Positions 1-7,542 are shown, numbered from the stretch's first letter. The stretch is DNA of 9,560 nt from Desulfobacteraceae bacterium (GCA_027353395.1 DAIEHU010000078.1:1-9560), one strand, 5' to 3'. The notes: a model not told the origin generated them from the sequence alone. A program made the numbers and translations.

Positions 1-88
1 AAAAAAGAAAAATGACCAGAAGTCCGCCAAGGATCAGACGCCTGGGGTTGGTTTTCAGATGCTTATCGTCACTGTTTGGATTTAACAT
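1..88 (-). CDS. HlyD-family membrane fusion protein of type I secretion, N-terminus only
   Basis: Only the first 29 codons are in the window; the gene continues past the left edge. The visible peptide starts MLNPNSDDKHLKTNPRR and then enters a hydrophobic run (LILGGLLVIFLF). This is a short charged cytoplasmic tail followed by one inner-membrane anchor, the N-terminal layout of HlyD/PrtE-type periplasmic adaptors. A strong Shine-Dalgarno AAGGAG (100-105 on the minus strand) lies 11 bases before the ATG, directly after the stop of the upstream ABC gene. Calling it a fusion protein rests mostly on position: it follows an ABC exporter and a TolC gene in the same operon, where the third type I component is expected. 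The periplasmic hairpin and beta-barrel domains are outside the window, so the family cannot be confirmed here. Confidence 0.75.
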   Translation of the reverse strand, partial: MLNPNSDDKHLKTNPRRLILGGLLVIFLF

Positions 89-106
89 TTGCTGATTTTC
101 TCCTTG

Positions 107-1804
107 TTATTGCACCAGGGCGACGTTTTGAGGGGTTCTCTGGGCGGCCGCCGCGGCCTGCGCCCCGGTCATCAAACGCTTGAACACTTCCTCTCTAGGC
201 CCGAACATGACCACCTGCCCATCGTGCAGCATTAGCACTTTATCAACGCTTACCAGCAAGCTGGGTTTGTGGGTCACCATGATTACGGTTGTTTTTTTCT
301 GCTTTAATTTGGCCAACGCGGCCTGCAGCGCCCTTTCCCCGGCTTCATCCAGGTTGGAATTGGGCTCATCCAGCACAATCAGCCTGGGATTTCCATAAAA
401 AGCCCTTGCCAGGGCGACGCGCTGGCGCTGCCCGCCGGACAGACGGACGCCGCCGTTGCCGATATGGGTGTCATAGCCTTGCGGAAATTTTAAAATCATT
501 TCGTGAACGCCCGCCTGCTGGGCCGCCTCAATCACCTTTTCCGGGTCAACAATGCCCATCCGGGCGATATTATCGGAGACGGTTCCTGAAAAAAACTCGA
601 TATCCTGAGGCAAATAACCGATATATGGCCCCAGCAAATCTTTATCCCACTTGGCAATATCCGCCCCGTCCAGCCGGATCGTCCCGGCCATGGGGGGCCA
701 GATACCCAACAGCAGACGGCACAAGGTTGTTTTGCCGGATCCGCTCGCTCCGATCAGTCCCAGTTGCTCGCCCGCCGGCAGCGCAAACGTAATGTTGGTC
801 AGAATCATCCGCTCGCCAATACCCAGAGAAACCCCCTCTGCGGCGATCTGTCCTTCCGGTTCGGGAAGCGCCATTTTTTCGGCGGTTTTGGCGGATTTCA
901 ACAGATCGTCCACCCTCCGGTAAGCGCCCCTGGCGTCAACCGTCATCCGCCAGGTGCCCATGGCCTGTTCCACCGGATTCAACGCCTGCCGCATAATGAT
1001 GGAGGCGGCGATAATAATCCCCGGGGTGGATTCATTCTTAAGCACGAGATACGCCCCCAGACCATAAATCAACACCTGGGTGGCGGCCCTAAAAGTTTTG
1101 GAAACCGCATTCATGACCCCGGCCAGACGGTTGGTTTCCGTCTGAAGGCTCATGACCGCGCCATTGGTTTTTTTCCAGCGCTCCTTCACCCCGTCCAGCA
1201 TGCCCATGGCATAAATCACCTCGGCATTGCGAAGGCAGGTATTGATGAAGTGCTGTTCCTGGGCAGCGACAGCGGCGGCCTGATCCGACCGTTTCCGGGT
1301 CAGCATATCCTGCATCAGGCCCAGAATGAATAATAAAATCGCGGCTCCAAGCGAGAAAAAGCCCATCATGGGATGCATCAGATAAATCACCAGTAAATAG
1401 ATCGGCGTCCAGGGCGCGTCAAAAAAAGCGAAAACAGCGTTGCCGGAAAAATAGTTGCGCAGCGTGTTGACGTCCTTAAGCCCTTCCGCATAGCTGACCT
1501 TTTTAATCCGGCTGGCGCCCTCGAGCATTTCCGTCAGCACCGGACGGCTGAGGGCGTGGTCCATCGCCACCCCTGCCTGAACCAGAAGCCTGGAGCGCAA
1601 AAAATCCAGGCACCCCATCACCAGAAGCGCAAGAACGGCGCCGATGGTGATGGTTGACAGTGTCGGCAGGCTGAAACTGGTCAGAACCCGGTCATATACC
1701 GCCAGCATATAGATGGGAAACGTCAGGGCCAGAATATTGATAAACAGACTGAAAAAGCCCGCAAAGAAAAAATATTTCGTCCATTTTTTAAGAAAGGTTC
1801 GCAT
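107..1804 (-). CDS. Type I secretion ABC exporter, PrtD-like (ABC-B)
   Basis: Inner-membrane ABC exporter with fused transmembrane and nucleotide-binding domains, 565 residues, the usual PrtD length. It has no N-terminal C39 peptidase or C39-like domain. The first ~300 residues form the type 1 membrane domain, with the PrtD-style stretches PIYMLAVYDRVLTS (about 30-43) and FDAPWTPIY (about 128-136). The ATPase domain has Walker A GASGSGKT (352-359), the Q-loop glutamine (400), signature LSGGQ (455-459), Walker B LIVLDE (475-480), D-loop SNLD and the switch histidine in VTHK (512), so it should be fully catalytic. Two ATGs are in tandem. The second (1804) is chosen because GGGAG lies 5 bases before it but only 2 before the first, and because it matches the start of paralogue ABC-A (MRAFLKKW). 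The gene lies 13 bases after the TolC stop. The C-terminus carries an Ala/Gln-rich tail. By family, it would energise export of an unfolded protein with a C-terminal signal; the substrate is unknown. Confidence 0.93.
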   Translation of the reverse strand: MRTFLKKWTKYFFFAGFFSLFINILALTFPIYMLAVYDRVLTSFSLPTLSTITIGAVLALLVMGCLDFLRSRLLVQAGVAMDHALSRPVLTEMLEGASRIKKVSYAEGLKDVNTLRNYFSGNAVFAFFDAPWTPIYLLVIYLMHPMMGFFSLGAAILLFILGLMQDMLTRKRSDQAAAVAAQEQHFINTCLRNAEVIYAMGMLDGVKERWKKTNGAVMSLQTETNRLAGVMNAVSKTFRAATQVLIYGLGAYLVLKNESTPGIIIAASIIMRQALNPVEQAMGTWRMTVDARGAYRRVDDLLKSAKTAEKMALPEPEGQIAAEGVSLGIGERMILTNITFALPAGEQLGLIGASGSGKTTLCRLLLGIWPPMAGTIRLDGADIAKWDKDLLGPYIGYLPQDIEFFSGTVSDNIARMGIVDPEKVIEAAQQAGVHEMILKFPQGYDTHIGNGGVRLSGGQRQRVALARAFYGNPRLIVLDEPNSNLDEAGERALQAALAKLKQKKTTVIMVTHKPSLLVSVDKVLMLHDGQVVMFGPREEVFKRLMTGAQAAAAAQRTPQNVALVQ

Positions 1805-1817
1805 CATTGCTCCCGAA

Positions 1818-3290
1818 TTAGTTTGAATCGCCGCTGGGCGCCGCCGGTTTTACAAGACCCGTGGGCGGTTCCGTCAACCCGTCATTGCGCCGGCCCATGG
1901 CATAATAAAGATTCGCCAGACTCAACCGGTAGTCCGACATGGCGATGTTCCGATTGGCTTCCGCACGGGTCAGTTTGGCCTGAATGTCCAGGAGATCGAT
2001 AATCGTGCCCATCTGCACCTGGGACCATTTTTTGGACCGGGCGTAACTTTCTTCGGCCGCATCAAGCGCCGTTCGTGAAGTCGCTATTCGGCTTTTCGCC
2101 TCTTGAAGTTTCAAAAAACTTGTTCTGATCTGAGCCGAAATTTGATCTTTAACTTCCTGCCGATGGTGAATCAGCCGCTCCATGTCATGTTTCGCCCGGG
2201 CCTGCTGATAAAACTGCTGACCGCCGAGATTGAAATCCCATTGCAGTTGAAGCGCAACCATCCAATAGGTATTTTCCTCATCCCGGTTATAGGGCTGGCC
2301 CGTGCCGTCATATCCCGGATGCTTGTAATCCGTGTTGCGGATAATATAATCATAGTTGGCGGAGACCTTGGGACTGAACCGGCCCCGCTGAATCGCCAGC
2401 TCCTTTTCCGCCATTTCAATGCTTTTTTGAGCGACTTCCACTTCCGGGCGATTCTGATAGGCGCAGTCAAGGCACCGCGCGAGGTCAATATCAACATCGG
2501 ACGCTTCCAGGGATGGCTCTCCTTCATATACCACCGGCGTTTCAACGGGAATCCCCAGCAGCAGATTCATCGTCACCTTTTGGGTTTCCACTAAATTTTT
2601 TGCCTGGCTGAGCTGCTCCTGGGCATCGGCCAGATCCACTTTGGACTGGAGAACCGACAAATACGGCGTCATCTGGTTTTCATAATACGCTTTCACAGAT
2701 TTTTCATTTATTTCAAGGCGTTCAACAGCAGACTGGAGACTGCGGACATCTTCGGATGCCTTCAGGAGTTTTAAAAAATTCGTCTGAATGTCTAAAATCA
2801 GATCCATCTCCGTCTGATTTTTCTGCGCGCGGGCAAGATCCGCCGCGATAATCGCTTTTTGATAGGTATTGAAAATCATCAATCCCTGAAACAAGGTCTG
2901 AGACACGCGGAGATCCACAGACCAGATATCCTGATCCAGATAATCCACTTGCGTCAGGCCCTTGGCCCGAAGGCTTTGGAGTTCATCTTTAAACGTGCTC
3001 GCCGTCAGGGTAGGGAAAAAATTCCCCCGCTGCGCGCCGACATCCGAAACAGCCAATTGCACACCGCTTTCCGCAGCCTTGATTTTCGGATTTTCCTTTA
3101 ACCCACGGGCCACGCACTCCGGCAGCGTAAGAATTAACGGCGGCCCGGACGCATCATCCGGCGGCTGATGGCTGATGGCGCTTTCCGCGGCAGAAGCCGT
3201 CTTCTGGCAAAAACCTGCCGAAAAAACGAGGCCATTCAACAACACCGTCACTGACAACAACCCCAAATACCAAACTATTTTCCTTTGCAT
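1818..3290 (-). CDS. TolC-family outer-membrane channel of the type I secretion system
   Basis: Outer-membrane efflux protein of 490 residues, close to the usual TolC length. Residues 1 to about 34 look like a Sec signal peptide: a basic start, a hydrophobic core and a likely cut after TASA. The mature part shows the internal duplication typical of TolC. Repeat 1 begins near residue 55 (LTLPECVARGLKENPKI) and repeat 2 near 268 (DLARCLDCAYQNRPEV), each followed by long amphipathic, coiled-coil-forming helices and beta-strand segments (for example around 345-356, VALQLQWDFNLG). A trimer should form the exit duct that docks with the HlyD-type adaptor. GGGGAA lies 5 bases before the ATG. The gene sits between the two ABC exporter genes, 29 bases after ABC-A and 10-13 bases before ABC-B, so all are probably one transcript. 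Cys59, Cys273 and Cys276 are an uncommon addition in this family. The family call is firm; the exact partner and cargo are inferred from context. Confidence 0.92.
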   Translation of the reverse strand: MQRKIVWYLGLLSVTVLLNGLVFSAGFCQKTASAAESAISHQPPDDASGPPLILTLPECVARGLKENPKIKAAESGVQLAVSDVGAQRGNFFPTLTASTFKDELQSLRAKGLTQVDYLDQDIWSVDLRVSQTLFQGLMIFNTYQKAIIAADLARAQKNQTEMDLILDIQTNFLKLLKASEDVRSLQSAVERLEINEKSVKAYYENQMTPYLSVLQSKVDLADAQEQLSQAKNLVETQKVTMNLLLGIPVETPVVYEGEPSLEASDVDIDLARCLDCAYQNRPEVEVAQKSIEMAEKELAIQRGRFSPKVSANYDYIIRNTDYKHPGYDGTGQPYNRDEENTYWMVALQLQWDFNLGGQQFYQQARAKHDMERLIHHRQEVKDQISAQIRTSFLKLQEAKSRIATSRTALDAAEESYARSKKWSQVQMGTIIDLLDIQAKLTRAEANRNIAMSDYRLSLANLYYAMGRRNDGLTEPPTGLVKPAAPSGDSN

Positions 3291-3319
3291 ATTATTTCCC
3301 CGCGAACTCCATATCCTCG

Positions 3320-4993
3320 TTACACCGCCCGCTGCTGATTCCGGGCCTGCGCGCTGAGCTTGCTCGTTATTTCCGCCTTATCGCCAAATTGAACCATCTG
3401 TCCGTTTTTCATGATGAGAATTTTATCCACGGCCTCCAGAATCTCCGGTTTATGGGTCACCAGTATGCAGGTCGCGGATCGCGTCTGTTTCATCTTAAAC
3501 AAAAATTTCATCAACGCCCGCTCCCCTTCCTGATCCAGATTGGAATTGGGCTCATCCAGCACAATCATTGCTGGATCATTATACAAGGCTCTGGCCAGCC
3601 CCATGCGCTGCTTCTGCCCCCCTGAAAGAGAGACCCCGTCTTCCGTAAACAACAGGGTATCATAGCCCTGGGGCAGGCTTTCAACCAGTTCGGCGACGCC
3701 GGCCATTTCCGCCGCCTTGCGGACCTTGGCCGGATCAGGCTCCCCCATGCGGGCGATATTCCGAGACACGGTGGTTTGAAACAACTCCACTTCCTGGGCC
3801 AGATAGCCCATGTGTTTGCCCAATTCTTCCTGATCCCAGTAGAACATATCCACATCATCGAGCCGGACTTTACCTTTAAATTCCGGCCAGATACCGACCA
3901 GCACCTTGCACAGTGTCGTCTTTCCGGCTCCGCTCGGCCCGATCACCCCCAAAATCTCTCCAGGCGCCAATGAAAACGAAATATTATTCAGTAGCAGGGC
4001 TTGATCCATTTTAAAAAACAAATGGTCCACCGTCAATTTTCCCACAGGCCTCGGGAGCCGCATTTTATCCGGCTGCATTTCAAAAATTTCCATAAACTGA
4101 TGCAGCCGGTAATAGGAGGTCCGGACCTTTAAGATAGAACTCCAGGTTGACATGATGCGCATCAAAGGCCCGGTCGCCTGTCCCATGATAATGGAGGCGG
4201 CGATCATCAAGCCCACGTTCAGCTCCCTCTTCACGGCGAGATAGGCCCCGACGCCGTAAATCAGCACCTGCATGAACACCTGAGTGGGCCGTGTAATGCT
4301 TTGCAGAACCCCCGCATACCGGCTGGCGATGGTCTGATTGCCGATTATTTCGGCATTCCGGTCGTCAAACCGCCGGCACAGGCCCTCCGCCATGCCCATG
4401 CTGTGGATAACTTCCGCATTTCGCAAGAGCGTATTCACTTCACCGCTGTTCCGCGCATACAAAGCATTCGCTTTCACAAGACGGTCTCTGGTTAAAAAAT
4501 TCTGCAGTACGCTAAGAATAAAGACAACAGCGGTCCCGATGAAAGCCACCAAAAAAAGAGCGGGGCTGATAACATACATAAACAGCAGGTAAAAAGGCGC
4601 CCAGGGCAAATCAAAAATCGTATATAATCCCTGGCTGGTGAAAAATCCCATGACTGTATTTAAATCCATCAGCCACTGAGAATACCCTTTTTTCGGAAAC
4701 GCATTTATACGTATCATGTTTTTGAAAACCGTCTCACCCAGCGTTTGATTCAGATCAACGCCAGCCAAACCAAGGAGCAGGGATCGCAGATAAGTGAATA
4801 ATCCCATCATCGCCAGGGCGAATAATGCCAGAATGGTAATGGAATACAATGACACGTAGCTGTAACTGGTGACAATATTCCCATAAATGGAATACATATA
4901 AAAGGTGAAGGTCAACTGCAGAATGTTGATAAAACAGCTCAGCAGCCCGGCAAAGACAAAATATTTTTTCCACTTTTTCAAAAACGCGCGCAT
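3320..4993 (-). CDS. Type I secretion ABC exporter, PrtD-like paralogue (ABC-A)
   Basis: Second inner-membrane ABC exporter of the operon, 557 residues, aligning end to end with ABC-B and clearly paralogous. Membrane domain residues 1 to about 300 include FDLPWAPFY (about 127-135), the same motif as in its partner. ATPase motifs are intact: Walker A GPSGAGKT (352-359), Q-loop glutamine (400), LSGGQ (456-460), Walker B MIVLDE, D-loop SNLD, and the switch histidine in VTHK (514). It departs from ABC-B and from the usual PrtD pattern in the first membrane segments: YDRVLTS of ABC-B is replaced by YGNIVTS (about 37-43), and the NPVEQAM stretch near 276 by GPLMRIM. There is no peptidase domain. 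The ribosome site before the ATG is weak (GGA about 11 bases upstream). The gene follows the small membrane-protein gene by 64 bases and precedes the TolC gene by 29. It may form a homodimer or a heterodimer with ABC-B; the sequence alone does not decide. Confidence 0.92.
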   Translation of the reverse strand: MRAFLKKWKKYFVFAGLLSCFINILQLTFTFYMYSIYGNIVTSYSYVSLYSITILALFALAMMGLFTYLRSLLLGLAGVDLNQTLGETVFKNMIRINAFPKKGYSQWLMDLNTVMGFFTSQGLYTIFDLPWAPFYLLFMYVISPALFLVAFIGTAVVFILSVLQNFLTRDRLVKANALYARNSGEVNTLLRNAEVIHSMGMAEGLCRRFDDRNAEIIGNQTIASRYAGVLQSITRPTQVFMQVLIYGVGAYLAVKRELNVGLMIAASIIMGQATGPLMRIMSTWSSILKVRTSYYRLHQFMEIFEMQPDKMRLPRPVGKLTVDHLFFKMDQALLLNNISFSLAPGEILGVIGPSGAGKTTLCKVLVGIWPEFKGKVRLDDVDMFYWDQEELGKHMGYLAQEVELFQTTVSRNIARMGEPDPAKVRKAAEMAGVAELVESLPQGYDTLLFTEDGVSLSGGQKQRMGLARALYNDPAMIVLDEPNSNLDQEGERALMKFLFKMKQTRSATCILVTHKPEILEAVDKILIMKNGQMVQFGDKAEITSKLSAQARNQQRAV

Positions 4994-5057
4994 ACGTTTG
5001 AATTTCCAATAGCCCTGGGGCTTGTAGTGATGTCAGTCCCTGAAAAATAAAGTCCCG

Positions 5058-5255
5058 TTAATGCCGATGGTCCAGATAGTACCGGACATCATCGGATGTC
5101 CATAACGCAGGATCCTTGGTTTCCGTTTTGGGGGTCATCAGCGTCTTCTGTTTTTCAATCCGGTCAAACAGGATATACAGCCCCAGCAGCACCACAGGGC
5201 CAAGCAGCATATAGATGGATATAAGGCCGACGACCAGGACCATCTCCGGGGACAT
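5058..5255 (-). CDS. Small single-pass membrane protein, first gene of the secretion operon
   Basis: A 65-residue protein of no family I recognise. Residues 5-30 (VLVVGLISIYMLLGPVVLLGLY and onward) form one strong membrane helix. A short polar C-terminal tail of about 35 residues follows, with Lys/Asp/Glu and a YYLDHRH end. With a short N-terminus before the helix and the positive cluster after it (DRIEKQK), the positive-inside rule suggests the tail is cytoplasmic. The frame stays open further upstream to a TTG at 5351, but the proposed promoter lies at 5332-5358, so a transcript would begin downstream of that codon. The ATG at 5255 is therefore preferred; its ribosome site is weak (GAG about 8 bases before). 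It is 64 bases upstream of ABC-A on the same strand and is probably cotranscribed. A role as a small accessory subunit of the exporter is only inference. A chance open frame cannot be fully excluded. Confidence 0.6.
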   Translation of the reverse strand: MSPEMVLVVGLISIYMLLGPVVLLGLYILFDRIEKQKTLMTPKTETKDPALWTSDDVRYYLDHRH

Positions 5256-5331
5256 ATTTTTCTCGCGATTTTTTGAATGGTGAAAAAATAAATGAATATC
5301 CAGCAGCATTCCGCTGTTTTTTTGGTTGCGT

Positions 5332-5358
5332 TTTATATAGTGTCTGATCAAATGTCAA
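5332..5358 (-). promoter_or_regulatory. Putative sigma70 promoter of the type I secretion operon
   Basis: On the minus strand, a perfect -35 hexamer TTGACA (5358-5353) and TATAAA (5337-5332) are separated by 15 bases. The predicted transcription start is near 5325, giving a leader of about 70 bases before the ATG at 5255. This is the only good promoter seen ahead of the five-gene cluster. The spacer is shorter than the optimal 17, so strength may depend on an activator. Confidence 0.55.
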
Positions 5359-5374
5359 ATTATATGTTTTTGAC
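5354..5374. promoter_or_regulatory. Inverted repeat, candidate operator in the divergent intergenic region
   Basis: GTCAAA (5354-5359) and TTTGAC (5369-5374) form a perfect 6-base inverted repeat with a 9-base AT-rich centre. Its left half overlaps the -35 box of the minus-strand promoter. It lies between the secretion operon and the divergent TMTC-like gene, so a bound dimeric regulator could affect either direction. The half-sites are short, so chance is a real alternative. No convincing plus-strand promoter was found for the TMTC-like gene in this 153-base gap. Confidence 0.3.
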
Positions 5375-5408
5375 TTAACAAAGAGATAGCCCCGGAAATC
5401 TTTCGCCC

Positions 5409-7308
5409 ATGCCGTCTGACAAACTGAATTTCCTGAAAAACAGCGCTTTTGTTATCCTTCTGACCATCGCGGGGATTCTTCCCTACGCGGGTACGCTTCA
5501 TTCGCCGTTTGTTTTCGATGATTTGAATGTCATTGTAAAAAACAATCCGAATCTCCACGTCAGGGAACTGAATTTTGACAGCCTGATTAAATCGGTTGCG
5601 ACATCCGACGGCAGACAGCGGCCCGTTTCCCTTGTCACGCTGATTCTCAACTATCATTTTGGCGGAACAGACACATTCGGATATCATCTGGTGAACATCG
5701 CCATCCATCTGCTCACCGGCGTATTTCTGTTTTATTTTTTAACCGCCACCCTGAAAATTTCAAATCAGATTCAATGCAAGAAACCAGCCAGACTCACGCC
5801 TGTTCCCCTGGAATGGATCGCTTTTTTTTCCGCGCTGATCTGGCTGCTGCATCCGTTGCAAACCAATGCGGTCACCTATATTGTTCAACGCATGACCAGT
5901 CTGGCCGCGATGTTTTATGTCCTCTCCATGCTGCTGTATATAAAAGGACGGGGCCATCTGGTCGGGAATCGGCTGAAAACCGCGGCCGGATTTTTCACAG
6001 GCTCCCTTTTCTCGGGCTTTTGCGCCATCGCCAGCAAGGAAAACGCGGCCATGCTGCCGCTGTTTATACTTTTGTATGATTGGTTTTTTTTTCAGGACTT
6101 GCGCCTGCCCCGCCCCAAATACCTTTTCACCGGCGGCGTCGTAACAATTTTGGCAGCAATCATTCTATCCCATATTTTTTTGGGCGGTCATCCCCTTGAC
6201 CAGATAATGGCGGGCTACGACCAATGGAGTTTCACGATGCCCGAACGGATCATGACGGAATTCCGTGTCGTCATATATTATTTCAGACTTATTTTTTTCC
6301 CCCATCCGGGCAGGCTCATGGTGGATTACGACTATCCCATATCCCGGTCCCTTATGGCGCCGCCAACCACGCTGATGGCGGCGGCAGACTTTGATGCTGA
6401 TTTTCACCGCCGTGGCTTCCGCTAAAAAACACCGGATATTTTCCTTTTGCCTCATCTGGTTTCTGGGGAACCTGATGATCGAATCTTCGGTGATCGGCAT
6501 TGAAATCATCTATGAACACCGGTTGTATCTGCCGTCCATGATGGTTTGTTTTTTCGCCGTATATTTCTTTTGTTATCATATCCGGCGAAAATGGATGACG
6601 TTGACCGCGCTGCTGGCGACCGCGTCGATTTTGGGGGTATGGACATATCAGCGGAACCGGGTATGGGCCAGCGATATCGGATTCTGGGAGGATTGCGCGC
6701 AAAAATCGCCGAATAACCCGCGGCCCCTTCAGAATCTGGCATATACCTTCCAGCAGAAAGGCGATCAGAATCAGGCTATTGCGTATTATCAGAAATCGCT
6801 TGCGCTGGAGGATCATCCAATAACCCACTACAATATCGGTATTTCTCTAAGTAAAATGGGCTATCATATGGAAGCTGCGGCGGCCTTTAAAAAAGCGATC
6901 GAGCTAAACTACCGGCCATCCGTGGCATACAGCAAGCTGGCGTACGAACAGGTCATGAGCGGCGAGTTAAATGCGTCGCTCGGCAATTACCGGCAGGCCG
7001 TAACCATCAATTCCGGCAATGACAAGGCGCGGGATGCGCTTCAAAAACTGTCGGCATTCCTGCAAAAATGCGGCGCGATGGAAACCTGCCTGAAAAATAT
7101 CTGCAATGAATATCCCCAAAATCCGGATCTGCGATTTAAACTGGGCGATTTGCTGGCGGAAAAAGGGGATATCAGGGAAGCGATTTCCCGCTACCGGGAA
7201 GCGCTGATGCTCATGCCGGACTCCACTCGCCCGCTATATCTGCTGGCGCGCCAGCATCTGGCCGAATGCCGAGCCAAAATCGGAGAAAAGGGCGATGCGA
7301 TAGAATAA
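5409..7308 (+). pseudogene. TMTC-like multi-spanning membrane protein with TPR repeats, frameshifted
   Basis: Two overlapping open frames (5409-6425, and one open from 6376 to the stop at 7306-7308) together make one gene of about 632 residues with a single extra base. The first frame holds many membrane helices and features seen in TMTC/GT-C relatives: an acidic pair after the first helix (SPFVFDD, residues 33-38), NAVTYIVQR (153-161), SKENA (209-213) and a late VDYDYP segment. The second frame resumes with the next membrane helices and YEHRLYLPS, then TPR repeats (helix pairs such as NLAYTFQQKGDQNQAIAYYQ). Eukaryotic TMTC proteins are ER O-mannosyltransferases. A glycosyltransferase role here is inferred from this likeness only. 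The ATG has only a weak ribosome site. The C-terminus stops mid-TPR (GEKGDAIE), three bases from tRNA-Pro. The break may be a real mutation or a sequencing error; if the latter, the gene is intact. Confidence 0.75.
6376..6390 (+). other. Frameshift site in the TMTC-like gene
   Basis: Before this point the frame starting at 5409 gives family-like sequence ending in LMAPPTTLM. After it, that frame turns into ADFDADFHRRGFR and stops at 6423-6425. The frame one base further on is closed by TGA at 6373-6375, then gives TLMLIFTAVASAKK and continues for 300 residues. The shift must therefore lie just after 6375, most simply one extra base in the GCG-repeat tract GCGGCGGCAGAC (6378-6389). No recoding signal is visible. 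Confidence 0.75.
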
Positions 7309-7311
7309 AAA

Positions 7312-7388
7312 TGGTCGGGGCGGCAGGATTTGAACCTGCGGCTTCCTGCTCCCAAAGCAGGCGCGCTGCCAGACTGCGCCACGCCCCG
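7312..7388 (-). tRNA. tRNA-Pro (anticodon UGG)
   Basis: The minus strand folds into a complete 77-base tRNA including an encoded CCA (7314-7312). The acceptor stem CGGGGCG pairs with CGCCCCG over all 7 pairs. The D stem is GCGC/GCGC. The anticodon stem CCTGC/GCAGG encloses loop TTTGGGA with anticodon TGG (7354-7352). The T stem is GCAGG/CCTGC around TTCAAAT. UGG reads CCA and, by wobble, other proline codons. The 3' end lies three bases from the stop codon of the convergent TMTC-like gene. A short T run (TTTTTA) follows the CCA, but no hairpin terminator is seen. Confidence 0.97.
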
Positions 7389-7400
7389 GCATGGGGCATG

Positions 7401-7429
7401 TTTCTATCATCCCTTTTTTAAACATTCAA
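7401..7429 (-). promoter_or_regulatory. Putative promoter of tRNA-Pro
   Basis: On the minus strand TTGAAT (7429-7424), a 17-base spacer and TAGAAA (7406-7401). A TG one base before the -10 box gives an extended -10 form. The predicted start falls only a few bases ahead of the tRNA 5' end at 7388, as is common for tRNA genes. Confidence 0.45.
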
Positions 7430-7505
7430 GGAAAACCATCATTTTTTTCAAAATATTCCTTCCCCTGACCATTGCAACCATGCCAACCGCCCGCATCGAT
7501 TTTCC

Positions 7506-7534
7506 TTGACACCCCTATAAATAGATACTATTTT
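7506..7534 (+). promoter_or_regulatory. Putative upstream promoter (P1) of tRNA-Leu
   Basis: Perfect -35 TTGACA (7506-7511), a 17-base spacer and TATTTT (7529-7534). Transcription would start near 7541, about 128 bases before tRNA-Leu. The region between the two divergent tRNA genes (7389-7668) holds no supportable coding gene, only these promoters and AT-rich DNA. Confidence 0.5.
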
Positions 7535-7542
7535 AACCGAAA

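Noticed and set aside
2103..2594. Long plus-strand frame opposite the TolC gene
   Set aside because: It is a shadow of the TolC coding sequence with no ribosome site or recognisable domain. The same holds for the other long frames antisense to the ABC, TMTC-like and tig genes.
5308..5328. CAGC-ATTCC-GCTG followed by seven T on the plus strand, terminator-like
   Set aside because: The stem is only four pairs, and no plus-strand gene ends here.
5256..5351. Longer form of the small membrane protein starting at TTG 5351
   Set aside because: The TTG overlaps the promoter, upstream of the predicted transcript start. It has no Shine-Dalgarno, and the added residues look like untranslated leader.
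6387..6393. CTTTGA near the TMTC-like frameshift, as in prfB programmed +1 shifting
   Set aside because: The TGA is not in the zero frame (codons read GAC TTT GAT), and no upstream Shine-Dalgarno-like stimulator is visible, so recoding is unlikely.
7191..7425. Three overlapping minus-strand frames across tRNA-Pro
   Set aside because: They are translations of the tRNA-Pro gene and its flanks in all three frames; none has independent support.
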